Counted from the stretch's first letter, positions 10,559 through 25,285 are shown. The stretch is DNA of 64,000 nt from Stromatinia cepivora (GCA_014898415.1 RCTD01000014.1:992001-1056000); one strand, 5' to 3'. Notes: generated from the letters alone by a model not told the origin. Numbers and translations are program-made.

Positions 10559-12910
10559 CTACCATCCCATAACACCCTGACCCTGCCCATTAACATCAAA
10601 AATCGCATTTCTCCAACCCATATTCTCACCCTCCCCCTCAACAATCTGCTCCGCATCTCTGCCCTCCCTCTCCCAAACCCTCACCACACTACCCGGCGCA
10701 TAAACCCCCTTAAACACATTCCCTCTACTCTTTGCTCCACCCTGCACTCCCACATTCACATACAAGTCGGGGTCTTCTTCTGGTGTTAACCTGGTGATAA
10801 CAGCTTTGATAAATGTTTGAAGATCATCTGGAGACGCGATTCTCGTTGCGCGGAGACGTTCGCGGGCATAGAGGAGTTCTCGATTTGCGGCGTGGAAGAA
10901 ATCGGCAATGGAGGTGGCGAGTTGATGTTCGAGGGTTTTGCGAATGATGGGACGAAGGAGAGGTTTTAAGAGCCTAGGTTTGGTTAGCATTTGAATAAAG
11001 GAGTAATAGATAATGGAAGAGAGACTTACCAGGCCAAACAAGCGAATTTTGATTTGCTGACATTGTATGAAAGATGATGAATCTTTACACGTGTATCCTT
11101 TAGAGTGAGAATTTTCTCAAGTTGGTTGTATCCAACATCAACGTCGAACTCGATATCAATACCCCTATCATCAAGGTGGAAAGAAGCGATACCCTCATCA
11201 GCCAAGCGAAGCAAGCCTTTGTGTGCCCTCATCCAAAATCCAACTTCATCTGCTCTTATTGAAAGTCCTTGAATCTTGACTGTTACCATAGAATTTACCT
11301 TTGAAAAAGTACGGAATCGAGCTTTGTGAATTAAGAGATCGTTGTAGGTTTGTATCTTTAGTCGATAAGGTAGGAAACTGGTCTGATTTATAGTTCTGCC
11401 AGGTTCGAGAATTAAATTTTCGAGAAGGAGATCAATCTCTGGGACGGATATTTCAAGACGAGGAATTGGTACGTATTGTATGGCGGAGATGAACATCGGT
11501 ATCAAGACAGTAGATAGATCGGTGAAGAGTTCGGTGTTGGATTGCTTATTGAGTGGGTTGATGATGTTCCATATTTTCAACGTGGTATTGACCAGATTTG
11601 AGACATCTTGATCATTCATTACAGAATCGAATGTTATGCGTGCTTGTTTAAGAAGACTATCAATATCTTTTCGAAGGGGAGATTCAGTGCCCACTTCTTT
11701 AGACTTCTCCTTCAACTCCTCGACTTTTTTGTCCGCAGCATCGAAGAAATCTGGATCAGAAAGCATTTGTTGAATTGATTTTGCCAAGTCTCCCATGAGA
11801 TTTTCGAATTCGGGATCTTTTTGAGAGTGCTCCATAACTTTATTGAATCGCTTCTCCAGTTCTTTCCAGGCATCCTTGTCACCGAAAGAACTCATTAAAG
11901 ACCAACCATTTTTCACGGCACGATCGAGTGCTGGATTAGGTTCGACATCATCTTGAACAGCGCTAATAGACTCATCCACAGCTCTGGAATAAGCTTTAGC
12001 ATATCGTTGAATGAGAAGACCAATTGTGTTGACTGAATCCGAATAATCAGTTCGTTTCGTCAATTTCGTAACCGCTTCCTTCAACCGACGTCGTAGAGTT
12101 TCTCTCTGCTCCCCGGAAATATTCTCCTTTAGGCTTGTGCTTGCTTGTTTGCCTGCCTTCTTCAATCCATTGGTAACAACTTCACCAATCTCACTTGCTT
12201 CGGCTTGGAGGTCTTCCTTAGGAATAGGTTCACTACGTTCTTCTCCTGGTTTTTTCATTGCCTCATTTTCTTCAGGTGACGGCTCCATCTTATTTGCAGC
12301 TTCCTCTGCAACATCTGATACCGTCTTTGCTGTATCTGCGAAAACCTGTCGAAAAATGGTATTGAGGTCTGAAAGAAAGATTCGAAAATCGGAGTTTGTC
12401 AAGAGTAGGCTACCAACAGTTTTAATACTTCCATATGCTGTAATTGATTAGCTTTGAAAGGCCATAGAATAAATAACACTTACCAGCTGCGGCATCTGCC
12501 TTTGCTCTTGTTCTAGTAGCTCTTTCGACAAGATCTGATGTATTAACAGATATTCTTGAATGTATTAAGAACCATATGAAGTCTTGAATCTGATCTCCAT
12601 CATTCTTATTTCGTAACAACTCAATGAAATCTGTAAGCCATTGCTTGGAGAATTTAAGCAATCTTCTTCCGCTGTCTGTCAATTCTGGATTATCCGGATT
12701 TAAAACATCGGAGGCCAATAATGTTCTTAAATTGGCTATGATTTGTTCAGTAGATGGCATATATCCCTTGGATAAAGCTCTAAGCATCTGATAAGTGTGT
12801 AATTTTTGATGGGCAGTTCTCTGTAATGAGGTATCATCCTCATATCGAGGCAATAATGGACGAGTATCATCACCGCCTCTTGACTTTCTTGATCCAAAAC
12901 ATGAAGACAT
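10559..12910 (-). CDS. HAM1-like (TULIP-type) protein
   Basis: There are three exons: 12910-12484, 12437-11030 and 10973-10559, giving 749 residues. The introns are 46 and 56 nt and phase is kept across both. The N-terminal half is charged and helical; it starts MSSCFGSRKSRGG and contains QKLHTYQMLRALSKGYMPST, which is how fungal HAM1 N-terminal-domain proteins (PF19343) begin. The second half (YVPIPRLEISVPEIDLLLEN onwards) matches the HAM1 C-terminal domain (PF14613), a TULIP/BPI-like fold thought to hold lipids. HAM-1 of Neurospora-type fungi is linked to hyphal fusion (established for the name, inferred here). An early Cys-Phe-Gly N-terminus might be lipidated, but no consensus is clear. 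It is divergent from vms1 with a 736-bp shared promoter region. Confidence 0.85.
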
Positions 12911-13646
12911 TTTCAGATAAAGTGAAGATGGAGAATTGATGGTGGATCTTTGTGATTGACGAGATCTGAGGTCTGGGGATATGGGATATGGGATTTTGAA
13001 GAATAGGGTGATGGGTTAAAGCTGCATACAATGTCGATCAACTCCACTTTTACTCCATACAACTAGTTTGGTTGCCAATGGATGAAGAGAATTGACTTGA
13101 GTATTGATTACTCGAGTAATATGATTCGATTACTAGAAGCTATATCAGCTATATCTTGTTTTGTATGGCAGTTAAAAGCTTATTATGTGTCAGAACTTGA
13201 GGGAGTAAAGACTCCTTTCCTTGCTTTCATTGTTTTGGCAAGATGCCTTCTCCTCCTCAGCTAAATTGAAGCTTGGGCCTAGAACGAAGTACGTCATCAA
13301 TGTGGTTGATGTCATGAAAGCTAGGACCCGCTAGAACGCTAGGATTAAATAAAGTCCGAGCTAATCACGATATCACGTGGAGATAAGAGAATTTAGTTCA
13401 GATGGATTACAGCTAGTTGGTACTACCTACGTATTAGGCAGTGAACGTTTTAATTTCCAAAACCTAGTTATCGCACATCCATATCAAATCTTCTTTCCAC
13501 ATCCTTTTGGTGAAATATACACTGACCCACCTAATACGGTGGGAAGCCCATCGGAATACTTTTCCAACGATAAAGCGCACGATTCCAACTTCCAATAGTC
13601 ATCCCACTCCACCCCACCTCATACAAACGGCTTTCGCGTCACCAAT
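12911..13646. promoter_or_regulatory. Divergent promoter region, HAM1-like / vms1
   Basis: This is 736 bp between two divergent start codons. No further gene is seen; it must carry the promoters and 5' leaders of both genes. Confidence 0.6.
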
Positions 13647-15709
13647 ATGGAACAACGAAAGGAGGATATAACTAGAAGGCCATTATATGGTAGGGCTATC
13701 AATCTTTTGTACGCGAGCCCTCAAGCTGACTATTTATAGTCTACGACCTTCCACAAGACATTCTATCGACTTTGGCGCGCAAAGACGATATCAATGACGA
13801 AACAAACCAGGAAGATACCAATTCACCTGCAGATACTACTGAGCAAGTTGTACCATCTAAAACTGGAGAAGGAGTTGGTTCAAAGTCTTGTTCATTATGC
13901 GGTGTAAGTTTTTATAGTGTGGAAGACCAAAAAAGCCATGTGCGATCGGATTTCCACAACTATAATTTGAAGCAAAAGATTCGAGGGACAAAAGCTGTCA
14001 CGGAAATTGAATTCGAGAAGTTGGTAGGAGACCTCGACGAGAGTCTTTCAGGATCCGATTCATCAGATACCGAAGAAGATGAAGATGGAGGGCGCAAGGA
14101 AACGACGTTGAGCTCATTACTCAAGAAACAAGCTGTTATATCGTCAAACAGTAATGAGTTTGATGACAATCCCGGGTTAAGAAAGAGGACGAGAGGATCT
14201 GGAAAGGCCCCAATGGTATGGTTCACAACACCTACGATGCCGAAGAACACCTATCTTGGGATATATCGAGCGATTTTTACAAATGAAGAGCAAGAAAAGG
14301 AAACCTCTATGCACGAAATTGTCCAGAAAAAGCAGCTCTCTCCGAAACCTCAAATTAAAATACCGGTCAATAGTGAAGGTATTCCATTACCAGAATCATA
14401 CAAAGGTCCTCATATCTTTATGTGCATGATAGGAGGTGGTCATTTCGCCGCCATGATCGTGTCTCTCACCCCTAAACTAGTCAAAAACCCACAGGCGACA
14501 ACGGGTCCCTTAACCAAAGAAGCCGTCGTACTCGCTCACAAAACCTTTCATCGCTACACCACTCGTCGCAAGCAAGGAGGATCTCAATCCGCCAACGATT
14601 CCGCAAAAGGAGCTGCTCATAGTGCAGGGTCTAGTCTCCGTCGTTACAACGAACAAGCTCTTGCAGATGAAGTACGGCAGCTGCTCACATCATGGAAAGG
14701 CATGATTGATACATCCGAACTACTTTTCATTCGTGCCACGGGTACTACTAATCGACGCACACTATTCGGGCCATACGAGGACCAAGTATTACGACAAAAC
14801 GATTTTCGAATACGTGGGTTCCCATTTAGCACGAGAAGAGCAACACAAAACGAACTCATGCGATCCTTTGTGGAGCTCACTCGTGTAAAAGTCCTCGAAG
14901 TAGACGAAGAAGCACTAGCAGCCAAGCGTGCTGCCGCCATCTCAACTCAACAATCGCTCGCAGCGAAAAAAGAAGCGGCCGCAACATCAAAACCTCAACC
15001 CAATAAACTATCAGAAGAAGAAGAAACCGCACTTCTACATACATCACAACTTCAATCATTAATTCGTCGCTCAAAACTTCCCGCCCTTTTATCTTATTTT
15101 CAAACAAATTCTCTCTCCGCAAACTTCCTTTTCCAACCCAAGGAACAAAATTATCATACTCCTACCCCTTTACATTTAGCCGCGAGTTTAAACTCAAAAC
15201 TACTAGTCGAGGGTTTAATATTGAAAGGAAATGCAGATCCTACAATTAAAAACGGAGATGGTAAAGCCCCTTTTGAATTATGCGGTGATAGAAGTACACG
15301 CGACGCCTTCCGCGTTTGTAGATACGAACTCCCATCCCCCTCCACATATTCCTGGGACAACTCAAACATTCCACCTCCCATGTCACGAGAAGAAGCCAAT
15401 AAACGCGACGCACGTGAAAAGGAGGAAGAGAATAAAAAGAAATTAGAACAGAAAAAAATAGATGATGAGAGGTTAGCTAAAGAAGAGGCGGAGAAAGAGG
15501 CAGAGCGTAAATTAAAAGGTGATGGAAAGTTTAGTAGTAGAGGTGGGAAAGGGAAGATTGTGGGTGGGTTGCTAGGAGCGGGCGTTAAGGCGACAGGACA
15601 GGAAAAGAGAGAGGAGGAAATGAGGAATATGACGCCGGAAATGAAGATGAGGGTTGAGAGGGAGAGGAGAGCGAGGGCCGCGGAGGAAAGAATGAAGAAG
15701 TTGGGTTAG
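13647..15709 (+). CDS. vms1: Vms1/ANKZF1-type peptidyl-tRNA endonuclease
   Basis: There are two exons: a 43-nt first exon (13647-13689), a 50-nt intron, and 13740-15709, giving 670 residues starting MEQRKEDITRRPLYVYDLP. The features seen in order are a C2H2 finger (C65, C68, H81, H87); an acidic linker; the VLRF1 domain with GGGHFAAMIV at about 246-255 and KQGGSQS at about 293-298, where the Gln of GGSQ corresponds to the catalytic Gln of yeast Vms1; ankyrin repeats (TPLHLAASLNSKLLVEGLIL); and a long basic/acidic C-terminal helix of the VIM type ending EERMKKLG. Vms1 cleaves tRNA from nascent chains stalled on 60S subunits and works with Cdc48 in ribosome-associated and mitochondrial quality control. 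Assignment is by motifs and order. Confidence 0.93.
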
Positions 15710-17229
15710 CTGTGGTAGAAGATGGGAGATAGATATCTTTGAGTCGATGGTAGTAGTGGTGGTATTTTATATTTGATATTTGATGTTTTCACATAATATA
15801 TCAGGATAATATAGAAATCATCGATTTGAACCACACCACACAAACCTAGAATTAAATATAAACTAGGTACCTAGGTCTTCGTAACCTTTTTTTTTCCCCT
15901 GATCTTGATCTTGATCCTGATCCTATTCTTATCCCATCCCATCCCATCTCAATTCATCTTACCATACATAGCTCTCCATGGATTTTCTCTCTGACATTTT
16001 CAAAGTTGAATCATAACATGAATTGAAATGAATATAAATGAAATGAAATGAATTAAAAAAAAAAAGAAAAAAAGAAAGAAAAAAAAAAGAAAGAATAGAA
16101 ATATAACAAAATTTAAATATTGAATTGAATGAATTTCACTAGGTATTTATTTCTTAGAAACATTTGTATCTATCTATCTACTAGGTAGATATCATATATT
16201 ATATATATTCGAGTATCATACATATACATATATACACCACATCACACCGACTAACCCTCACAACCACTCGTTCCCTCAAAAAGAAGTATGATAAATAGTT
16301 TTCTTTTTCACTAACCACTAATTATTTCTGTATGTATGGATGTAATTCTAGGTAGGTAGGAAAGCAAGTAAAGTCTTCGACTTATAGACGATCTCCCATT
16401 TCAATCTATTCTCGGTTCAGTTCAATCCATTTCAATCTTCAATCTTCAATCTGAATTAATTATCCCCGCCTCCCATTCCCCATCCCCGTCCGCGTCCCAG
16501 CCTCCATGTCAAATGGAGATTCTGCAGTTCCTCGTATCAATGATCGAGTACCAAGTACCGAGTACCGTATCCATTCATCCATTACTTCATTTCATTTCCT
16601 TTCATTTGATCAATGAATATGTATGCACAAACTGATCTGACTATCCTTCCCCATTTAACACCAAGCATTCGTAAGAGTCTTCAAGCCTCATAGAAATCTC
16701 AAGTACGAACCATGCCACGCCACCACTCTATAACCCATCCTATCCAACCCCAAAGCAAAACCACAGAACCACTTAGTTCAAATCAATCCATCACCACACC
16801 ACCACAAACGTATAGACACGCAACCACTCCATATCCCATCATAACGACAGTACCACTCCATACCACTTATCTTCGAACCAATTATCAAATCTCGAATCTC
16901 GCTCTCAAAGCTTGAAATCAGATACCCTACCCAATCCCAAACACTTCTTCGAAACTCATTATCATCACGTCATTAGCATGAGTACGAACCCCAACGACCC
17001 AATTCACCCAAACCGCGTCGCATAGTAAATCGCAACACTTGACCATCCATGTCAAAGTGTAGCTGTGTAATGACACCCAACTCCGCAAATTTTCAGTTCT
17101 CCAGAATCCATCCAAACCATTCGCTCGACTTGCAAGAAAGGTAATAGTCTAACGAAAGTTTAAAAAAACGCTGTGTATCCCAGTACGTCCCAAACTCCCA
17201 TTTAACCTCAGCAATACCAGGTGCTGCAA
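15710..17229. other. Intergenic region with simple repeats
   Basis: No gene is seen between the converging vms1 and kinase genes. The stretch includes an A-rich/AAAG tract at 16053-16095, ATAT runs near 16190-16230, and GTACCGAGTACC repeats near 16549-16567. Open frames on either strand are short, Thr/Pro/His-rich and look random. Confidence 0.6.
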
Positions 17230-19457
17230 CTACATATCCGTACTACCAGGCAATCTGACCAACTTGTGTCCATGATGTTCCTTGGGCGGTAAATGATTGT
17301 GACCCACCACTCTATTCATACTCCTATTGCCCGTGCCACAACATTTACTCGCATCGATTAACTTGGTTGGTTCATCATAACTATCGATTTGACAACACTC
17401 GACATTTTTCATCCATCGATTTCTCGCAATATCTCCAATACTAGCCCTATGTTTTGGGTTGGGATTGAGCATTGTAAGGAGTATGCGACGAAGAGCGGGA
17501 GGATTAATATGTTTATCAAAGAATGAAACATGTGGATAGTCCGAATCGGTTATGTTAGAGTCGTCGTGTTTGCCGTTCCATTTATCCCAACCACGAACGA
17601 GTTCGTCGTAGAGGGGTGAGATGTTGGGCTTGGCTCTTTCCCACAGGCAGCCATTGGCAGTCATGCAAAGCATAACTATGGCGGCACTCCATACATCTAG
17701 AGGTCTTGGATCATATTCACCTAGTGAGGATGTCAATATTGGTGATGATGTAAAGCATAATAAAATATTCACGTACCTTGCTTTGCAAGAACCTCTGGAG
17801 CAATGTATGGAGGGCTACCACAGATACCAGGAGCACAAAGTCTGGTCTCGGTCATATCTTTTCCACATTCACCTCTGGCGGCTCTAAAACCAGGATGAAT
17901 ACCAGCGAAAACTTCGGAAACACCAAAATCGGTAATTTTAAGCTTGCTATCCTTGGTGATCAACAAGTTCTCAGGTTTGATATCTCGATGCGCAATTCCA
18001 TTGCTATGAAGAAAGTAAATACCTTGGATGAGTTGCTTGAATAGACATTGTCGATCCTTTAGATGGTCTTCCTTGTTGAGGTACTTCTGATTGATGAGAC
18101 TGAATAGATCTCCTTGCTCACAGTATTCCATCACATGGTTCCACCTACCATTATGTGTACACAGTCGAAAGGTTTGTACAATGTTTGGGTGACGGGCGGC
18201 TTTTGCGATTGAATATTCCGATTTGACCTTGTTCTCATAATCCTCTTCTTTTTCCGTTGTAGACTTACCACGAAATTCTTTCACAGCATATATATCATTG
18301 GTACCATTTTTGACCACCAGTTTCACGTGGGCCGTGGCACCTTTACCGACTTGTTTTCCACGGCGTCCTATAAATGTGTTTTGTTGATGATATTCTTCAT
18401 CCAATTCCACGACGTCGACAAGGAAGTCATCTGGAAGGCTCATACTCAGACGTCTTGATTTTAAACCAATTCCAGTTTCGGCTGGCATGGCCCAAGGCTC
18501 TCGCGACATCTCCTTAACCCCTGAGTCCGAAATAGCACTATTTAAATCCCAATCAACGCTCGTAGCACGCTGAGGGGTTTTGCTCTTATCTTCCATTGCT
18601 GATGTATCAAAGGCAATCTTCGGTCCATAGTTTTGAAATCTATTCATTAAGCCTATGCTTAGACCGGTCGAAGATCTTTGTTTTTTAGACATTGTGAAGG
18701 ATTCGTTCGGTCTTATGCTTGAGAATATGTTTTCTTGTGAAGACTGGGGTTCGGGTGGTGTACTAGGTGAAGGTGGTGTATTCGTACGTGAATTGAACGC
18801 TGTGGTGGAAGTTGACGTTCGCCCAATAGACATTCGACGATGCTCTTTTCCTAACATTGGATCGGAACCATTATTGTTTGTAAGATTGGTTTGGTTTGTA
18901 AGATTGGTCTGATCATTTAAAGCGGTGGTAGTCAAATTTCCAGTTTGGGAATTCGACCTCTTGAAGAATTTCGAAACTTTACCTCTAAATCCGGAATCTT
19001 TTGTAGAAAAGGTAGGTCTTTTCGGAAGCGGGACTGAGGTTGAAGGTAACTCTATGTTTCCTTTTGAGGATTGTGGTGTAGATGATGGTGTCCGGTTGTT
19101 CGATGAAGGTGGAGGAGTCGCAATGGTATTGGCAATTGTAGGAGGTTGAATTGAACCTGGATGAAGCTTGCGAATGATGTCATGAGAAATCTCTCCGCCA
19201 GTGAGTACTCTCGTGTTTTGGTGAGGATGTTGAAAATCTGTAGGAGTTACTGGCTCATTAACAGCCTCACTACTAGTCTCGTACTCGTCCTCTTCGGGGA
19301 TGGAATCGACTTGACGAGAATCTATTGAGGAAGGTCGACTTGATTCTGCAGAGGCAGAATTTGATTCGATTTGAGGGATATGATGTGATGGATTCGAGGT
19401 TTCTTGAGAAGTAGAAGATAATGTAGGATGAGAAAGTGGTAAAGTAGTTGTCGCCAT
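17230..19457 (-). CDS. sat4: SAT4/HAL4-type Ser/Thr protein kinase
   Basis: There are two exons, 19457-17777 and 17720-17230, with a 56-nt intron, giving 723 residues. The first 360 residues are Ser/Thr/Pro-rich and disordered, as in the NPR/HAL kinase family. The kinase domain starts at about 362: glycine loop GKGATAHV, catalytic lysine in YAVKEF (about 393), HRDIKPEN (HRD at 490-492), DFG at 510-512 and APE at 553-555; all key residues are present. The insert between DFG and APE (HPGFRAARGECGKDM) is typical of the HAL4/HAL5 group. The intron falls just after the APE motif. In yeast, Sat4/Hal5 stabilise potassium and nutrient transporters at the plasma membrane; that role is inferred from family. 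Confidence 0.88.
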
Positions 19458-20167
19458 GATTGCTAATCTAGTGAGCTGACACCGTATTTCAGACAAATCA
19501 AGAAAGAGTTGGGAAAGTGCGAATGATGCGTAAAGTCTTGGGGGTTTGAAATTTGAAATCTGAAGTTTGTTCCAGTGGACTAAGTCTAACTATATTGGAC
19601 TTGTGCACTACTAAGCAGTAGCGTAAAGAGGAGTAATATGGGTGGATCTGCTCCGGTCAATCGGCGTGCCAGTATTCTGCAAGACCGTTTAAAAGTCTGG
19701 TAGTAGTAATCTTGTAGGTCTAGAACGTCTAGTCTGCTTCAATGGTATTGTAGTTTTCTTCGTGAATGGATCATCGATTAACTGCGCTTTCCCCTCCAGG
19801 CAAGTATTAAATATAAACAACTATAAAAGAAACATGATGAAAAAGGATCGGAATAATCTCTTGATTAGAGAGAAAAAAAGTAGTGATGATGTAGTTTAGT
19901 AGCAGTAGTATTGAAAAAACTCGAAGGACCAGATTCTTAGAATAGACCGGGATCGGGAGGGGGGAGAAGATCTGATAGGTTCTATTAATTGGGAAATGCG
20001 AAAACGAGGCTTCATGCATAGAAGGCTTGGTAGAAGAAATAAACTTGTATGGAGTAAACTTGTTGAGAATAAAAAGAAGTGTGTGGGGTGAAAAAATCAA
20101 TTAAAAAAATCCCTTCTTACATTTGAACGAATGAAGAGGTTTAAAGTAAATCTTGGTAAATGCGGAA

Positions 20168-20188
20168 GAGGAGGAGGAGGAGGAGGAG
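20168..20188. repeat. (GAG)7 microsatellite
   Basis: Seven perfect GAG triplets lie upstream of the kinase gene. Confidence 0.9.
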
Positions 20189-20403
20189 AATGGTGAAATT
20201 GATTCGTGAGACCTGAACAGGACTGGAAAGGCAAAGGCAAAAGCAGGCAAGGATAACTTTGCATGCGCGGTCGCACATAAAAAGTAGTTGGGTGATACAA
20301 AGCAAGAATGCTGGGTTGCGAACAAAATAGCTTTGGCTTGGTGGGTTGTGATTCCACTGGATTGATTGATGTTCGAGATTGGGATGGGATAGCTGGATGA
20401 CTG

Positions 20404-20443
20404 GATGGCGATGGCGATGGCGATGGCGATGCGATGCGATGGC
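20404..20443. repeat. GATGGC/GATGC tandem repeat
   Basis: There are four perfect GATGGC hexamers, then two GATGC pentamers and one more GATGGC, about 950 bp upstream of the kinase start. Confidence 0.9.
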
Positions 20444-23400
20444 GTGGCTTTTTGCTTTGGCTTTATTATTCTTCCTCTCCTACTTCATGGTAAAATTGAG
20501 TAACGCATTGGTACTTGTTTGTACTGTGAAGATCTTACCATAATTTATGCTTTCTCCTTTGGCTTTGAGATCATTTTTTTATACGGATATTCTCTCTATC
20601 TATGTAATGGTTGTACCGGATATAAAGACACGAAGACGTGATTTTATTGTATAAATTAATCTCTTTTTTCTATTCTTGTTGATTATTCGCTCTATTTCCG
20701 AATCAAGAACAAAGAAGTTCTTCTATATCGAAAGACAAGAAAACGGCAATTCCATGCCGAGGAATTTGCCCACGAGTGTTTTTTTCCTCTACCGGCTTTT
20801 GATGGTGGAATAGTAGCGGACGCATGCATTACCTACCAAGTCGTGATAGGATGGTTTACAGTCATTTGGGTGCGGGTAATTGGGTTGAAGTGAATAAATA
20901 TATTTAATGTTTGATAATGATGAATCGAAGTCCAGATACCGATCCAAAGATCTTGGGAACATTTCCTCGCTTATTTCCACCTCAATTCCGTTCTTCATAT
21001 CTCATTGAACTACATGACTCCTTCCAATTCATTCATAATATCCCACGCAATAAAATCCACGACTCTTTCAGCTTCTGATTTTAAAATACTCTTGCTTACT
21101 CACCGATTACCCGAGCCCAGCTATCTTTCAAAGGCTGGTTACTTTTGGAGGATTGTCTCGATACTACATTGTATGAGCCAAGCAAAAGTACAACACTTAA
21201 TAGTACACACAAATGGTACTTCTCGTTTTCGGGGGCTTATGTTACAAAGTATTTTCATATTTCGCTGGACGTTGAGTTGTTGAATCGCCAAGACAGTAAT
21301 CTTCGATAATAGATCTCAAATCTGCGTCTTAATATGAAAGCCAAGAGAAAAGTAACCTTCGGTATTGCATTGTTACGGGACGGACAGCGGATTGAGGGAC
21401 GCCTTGTATACCTTTGCCAAGGCCTTATTATCATCAAACCGGACATCAGAAACGGAGGGGACGATATTATCACGAAAAGGTCTTTATCTGCAGATAGATC
21501 TGTCCAACAGACAATACACTCATCCATTATCTGAACTTTATACAAACGGTCAATCCATCTTCCTGGCAACTGGTTCCCAATGTTACTTCTTCAACGGTAC
21601 CGAGTACATCTAGACCTTTACCACCTAGACGATTGAACCATACGGAGAAATTATTTACTCTAAACTTTATGCCGAGGAGATCTTGTGTGTGTAAGGAACG
21701 CTAGAAAAGTTGGGGGTCACCAAAATGTTGCATTGCTAAAGAAGTACAAGGGCCTTTCATGCATGATGTGCATACAACAGAATTCTAGCCTTTTGACGTC
21801 CGCCGCCATGTCCGAAAATGCTTCTAAGCCCGAGTCACCCGAAGAAGAAAACATACCGTTGATCATTTCCATCCCTCAGATTTGAAAGAGTCGCAGGTGC
21901 TTCACAATACCGTAAAAATACAGCGAGTTACTACCGAGCTTACCTGTCAGTCAATGCCTGTACTCTAGGACAAATGGAAAGGTAATGTCCCGATGGACAC
22001 GGAACAATATTGTATCCATTGAACGACCCTTCATAGGGCAGGCAAGGCAAAAATGTGTCCAGTGCAGATGTGGAAATTTGATACTGGACATGTCTCTAAG
22101 CCTTCCATCAATATATCCTTGAGGTATCTTGCCCCTCGCAGTCGCTACTCAATTCTAAATCAATTAGTTTCAGCCAACAGATTTTGCGCATGGAGCGCCC
22201 ACAGCCATCCATTGTGATACTAAAGTCACTCACTCAACTTTGGAACTCCCTCTATCTTCCTATTCTGTCTGTACAAAAAGTAAACGGGTACAACTAATCC
22301 ACAACATTAGTGAGTTTTCTCGAAATTCACTCAAATGTAAGCCTCACTTGTTGTCACAACACGGGACCATCAATGTGCCAAAATTTAGCAAAATCCGCTC
22401 GTCCATATGTATAGTACAATTTAGTACTTCTACGGAAACCGACAGCTACTTACAGCAGTTTATGTATTTGACTTCAAATCACATTTTTGGCGATGATGGC
22501 ATAATCCCAAGACCTGCAAGTAGGTATTACAAAATCGTTCTATGCTAAGTGATTAACATTTTCCCCTTGCCCCTTGCCCCTTGCGCATACTCATTACTCA
22601 ACACATATTTTTGCTAATTTAAGGAGTATTAGAAGATTTGAGGCTTTTTGATTTCACGATACTTGCACAAATATTCATCCTTCGGCCCCGAAGTTCCCTT
22701 CCCCGCATTATGATGGGATGACGGGTTGGACATGGGACTTAATAGGGTTAGTTGATTGTCAAACATCCTTGAATACCGCCGATAGCGTATTAAATATGCA
22801 CGTACCATGGCGGGGTTAATCAACCACACCCCACTAGCTGTACGGAGTACGGGTCGTATTGCTATGGTGGAAAGGAAACATCAAGTGAAAAACATGGAGA
22901 GTTAAATTTTAAGACCTTTGGTGTACACATCACATACCAACTATGAGATGAATTGGATTCAATCCTTCAATCCTTCAAGCAATTCCGTCCAATAGATTGG
23001 TAACCGCATAACTCAACACCACGCGCCTTTTCTTATGACTTGTCAGCTTTCATTCCGGAGCAATCATTAAAGCTCGTGGGCAATCATCTTACCTAGGCAA
23101 TCTTCAAGTCGTTTGGTCAAAGTCTTCATTTCATTGCAATCTCAATATATTTCCAGTCATTATCTCTAACCCGTCTAACGCCAATGTGTCATGTGTAACC
23201 ACATATGGAGTTCCATCCTACTATTTAACCGATTTCTTCTTCCGAACCTTGGGAAATTCTTCCAATTCCGGAACAATGACAGCCACATTCATCATCTAAA
23301 GTCAAATTATCCATTTGATCACAACCCATTCAATACTCATCGATTTATCCCACCATATATTATTATTTCTTGGCTTTCCTATCAGTTTTCGAATTCTTCA

Positions 23401-25285
23401 AACAAGCTTTCTTCCCTAGGAGAATCTAGAGAATCTAGACATTCTAGATGCTGTACCTGCACGATTCTGCATGAATCCGAATGTGTGGGAAGTTTGGTAT
23501 CTTATTCTGCTAAACGCGTAATTCTCAATACCACCTAAGACAAGTCAGAATACGAGTTCCCAATATTGCCGTACTTATATAACCCTATACAAGTCTTTAT
23601 CAACTAAGGTCTCAGCTCGACAATCTACAGTAGTTCTTACATTGTCAAATGTCCGTACAACATTTCATCCGTACTCGGTTTGAAAGCCTCGAGGGAAAAT
23701 ATCAAGAAGCGGTCAACCGAAGTAACCTTAGCATCGCTAGGAAATCCCCATCTTGAATTCTACGCCGCAAATGTTTGCAAGTAAAAACTTTTATATCCAA
23801 TAAAAGCAAAAGGATTACGCATGCCCAGATCTCGTAATGAGGCATTTACGCCGACCGCATTTCCAAAATAGTTAATCCTGCCCGCCATACCTTCCATCCT
23901 AACTAATCAATTTTTATCCTTCTCATTAATTAGGATACCTTTGGCTGATGGCGGTAAATATTCACATCTTTCTTGGTATGCGAGATGTATGCATAAACTT
24001 TATGCAGGTTTATGCACAGAAGTCGCGTGCACTGACACCTTTTCGGGTGGTAATTGCTAATATGGATCTGATAATCACCTGTTCTTGTGATAAAAAAGAA
24101 TATGTATGGTGAAAGTTTTTTTGGAAAAAGGCTTTTTTGAGTGGTGAAAAAGTTCTCCCGAGTTTTGTCAGGCTAGAAAAATTTCGGTAATTTTGAAAAT
24201 TATGCATTTCACCCCTATACGCAATATCAAGCATGGAAAGTTCCTTTCTGCTAGATTATCCGTGATGTAATGGCCCGAGACCGGACAATTGCAGGATAAC
24301 TCGTGGGGATTATTAATGAACCTCGGGTCGTTGCTGCTATGCTATGCTTAGAGTTTTAAATACGATTGCTTCATGTATATGCACCTGCTTTTGTTGTTTA
24401 CATCTACATGTATTATGCTTTGCAGGATGTTATGGGGTTTGTGTAACGTGGAGAAATGTTCATTGCTGATTTGAGGAGTGGGGGTGAGGTGGGGGTTTGA
24501 TTTAATGAATTGCTATGCAGTTCTTGCTCCGTCCTCGTTTTTGGCATTTATATACAGCTCCTTGCGCGCTTGTTTCCGTTTATGTCCTCATAATATCTTT
24601 GTACATCTCGATATTTAACATTCATCAATACTTTCCCTCTAACACAGGAGTCAGTAACCCTTCTGCTTTCAAGCGGAGAGCTTTTTTCTCCCAAGAGTCA
24701 AGTGTTATTGAAGTCAAGTTCTCACTTCTCTCTCGTCTTGCGAATATTCATCCATGCGCCCGCCTTCAAACTTAACACGAGTATATCTAGACTCCCTCAC
24801 AGTCATATTTTGGTGCCTATTTTATGATCTATTCATTAACCTTCACTATCTTCAATACAAAAGAAGTCAATATGGCCTTCAACAACTAAGTACAAATTTG
24901 TTGCACATCTAGAATTTAGATATTCATTAACTATTATATTACTTCCCTCTACTTCATGTCATTCAGCTCATAGAAATCCAAGTATTTCTCCGTCATTGCA
25001 ATATCTATATTAGTGGATAGCGGATATTAGATGGCAATGCGATATCTAGTGAGTGGTGCTAGTAGACACTATTCCGAGAAGAAGAGATTGGTGAATTCAA
25101 CAACTTTCTGCAAAGAAGGGGGATTGTGCTTTTGAATCATTCACTTCATTAGTACTATTGGAGTCATAATAGTTCATTGAATCTCTGCTCAAATGATTCA
25201 TAGACTCTTCTACTTTACAAAAATTTATCCAATAAAACCCCCCCCCAACCCCCCAACCCCCCAAATCCACAGAAACCCCCGCCGC

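Noticed and set aside
16712..17115. Thr/Pro/His-rich and overlapping minus frames between vms1 and the kinase
   Set aside because: Simple-sequence composition, no motif and no coding signal beyond the absence of stops.
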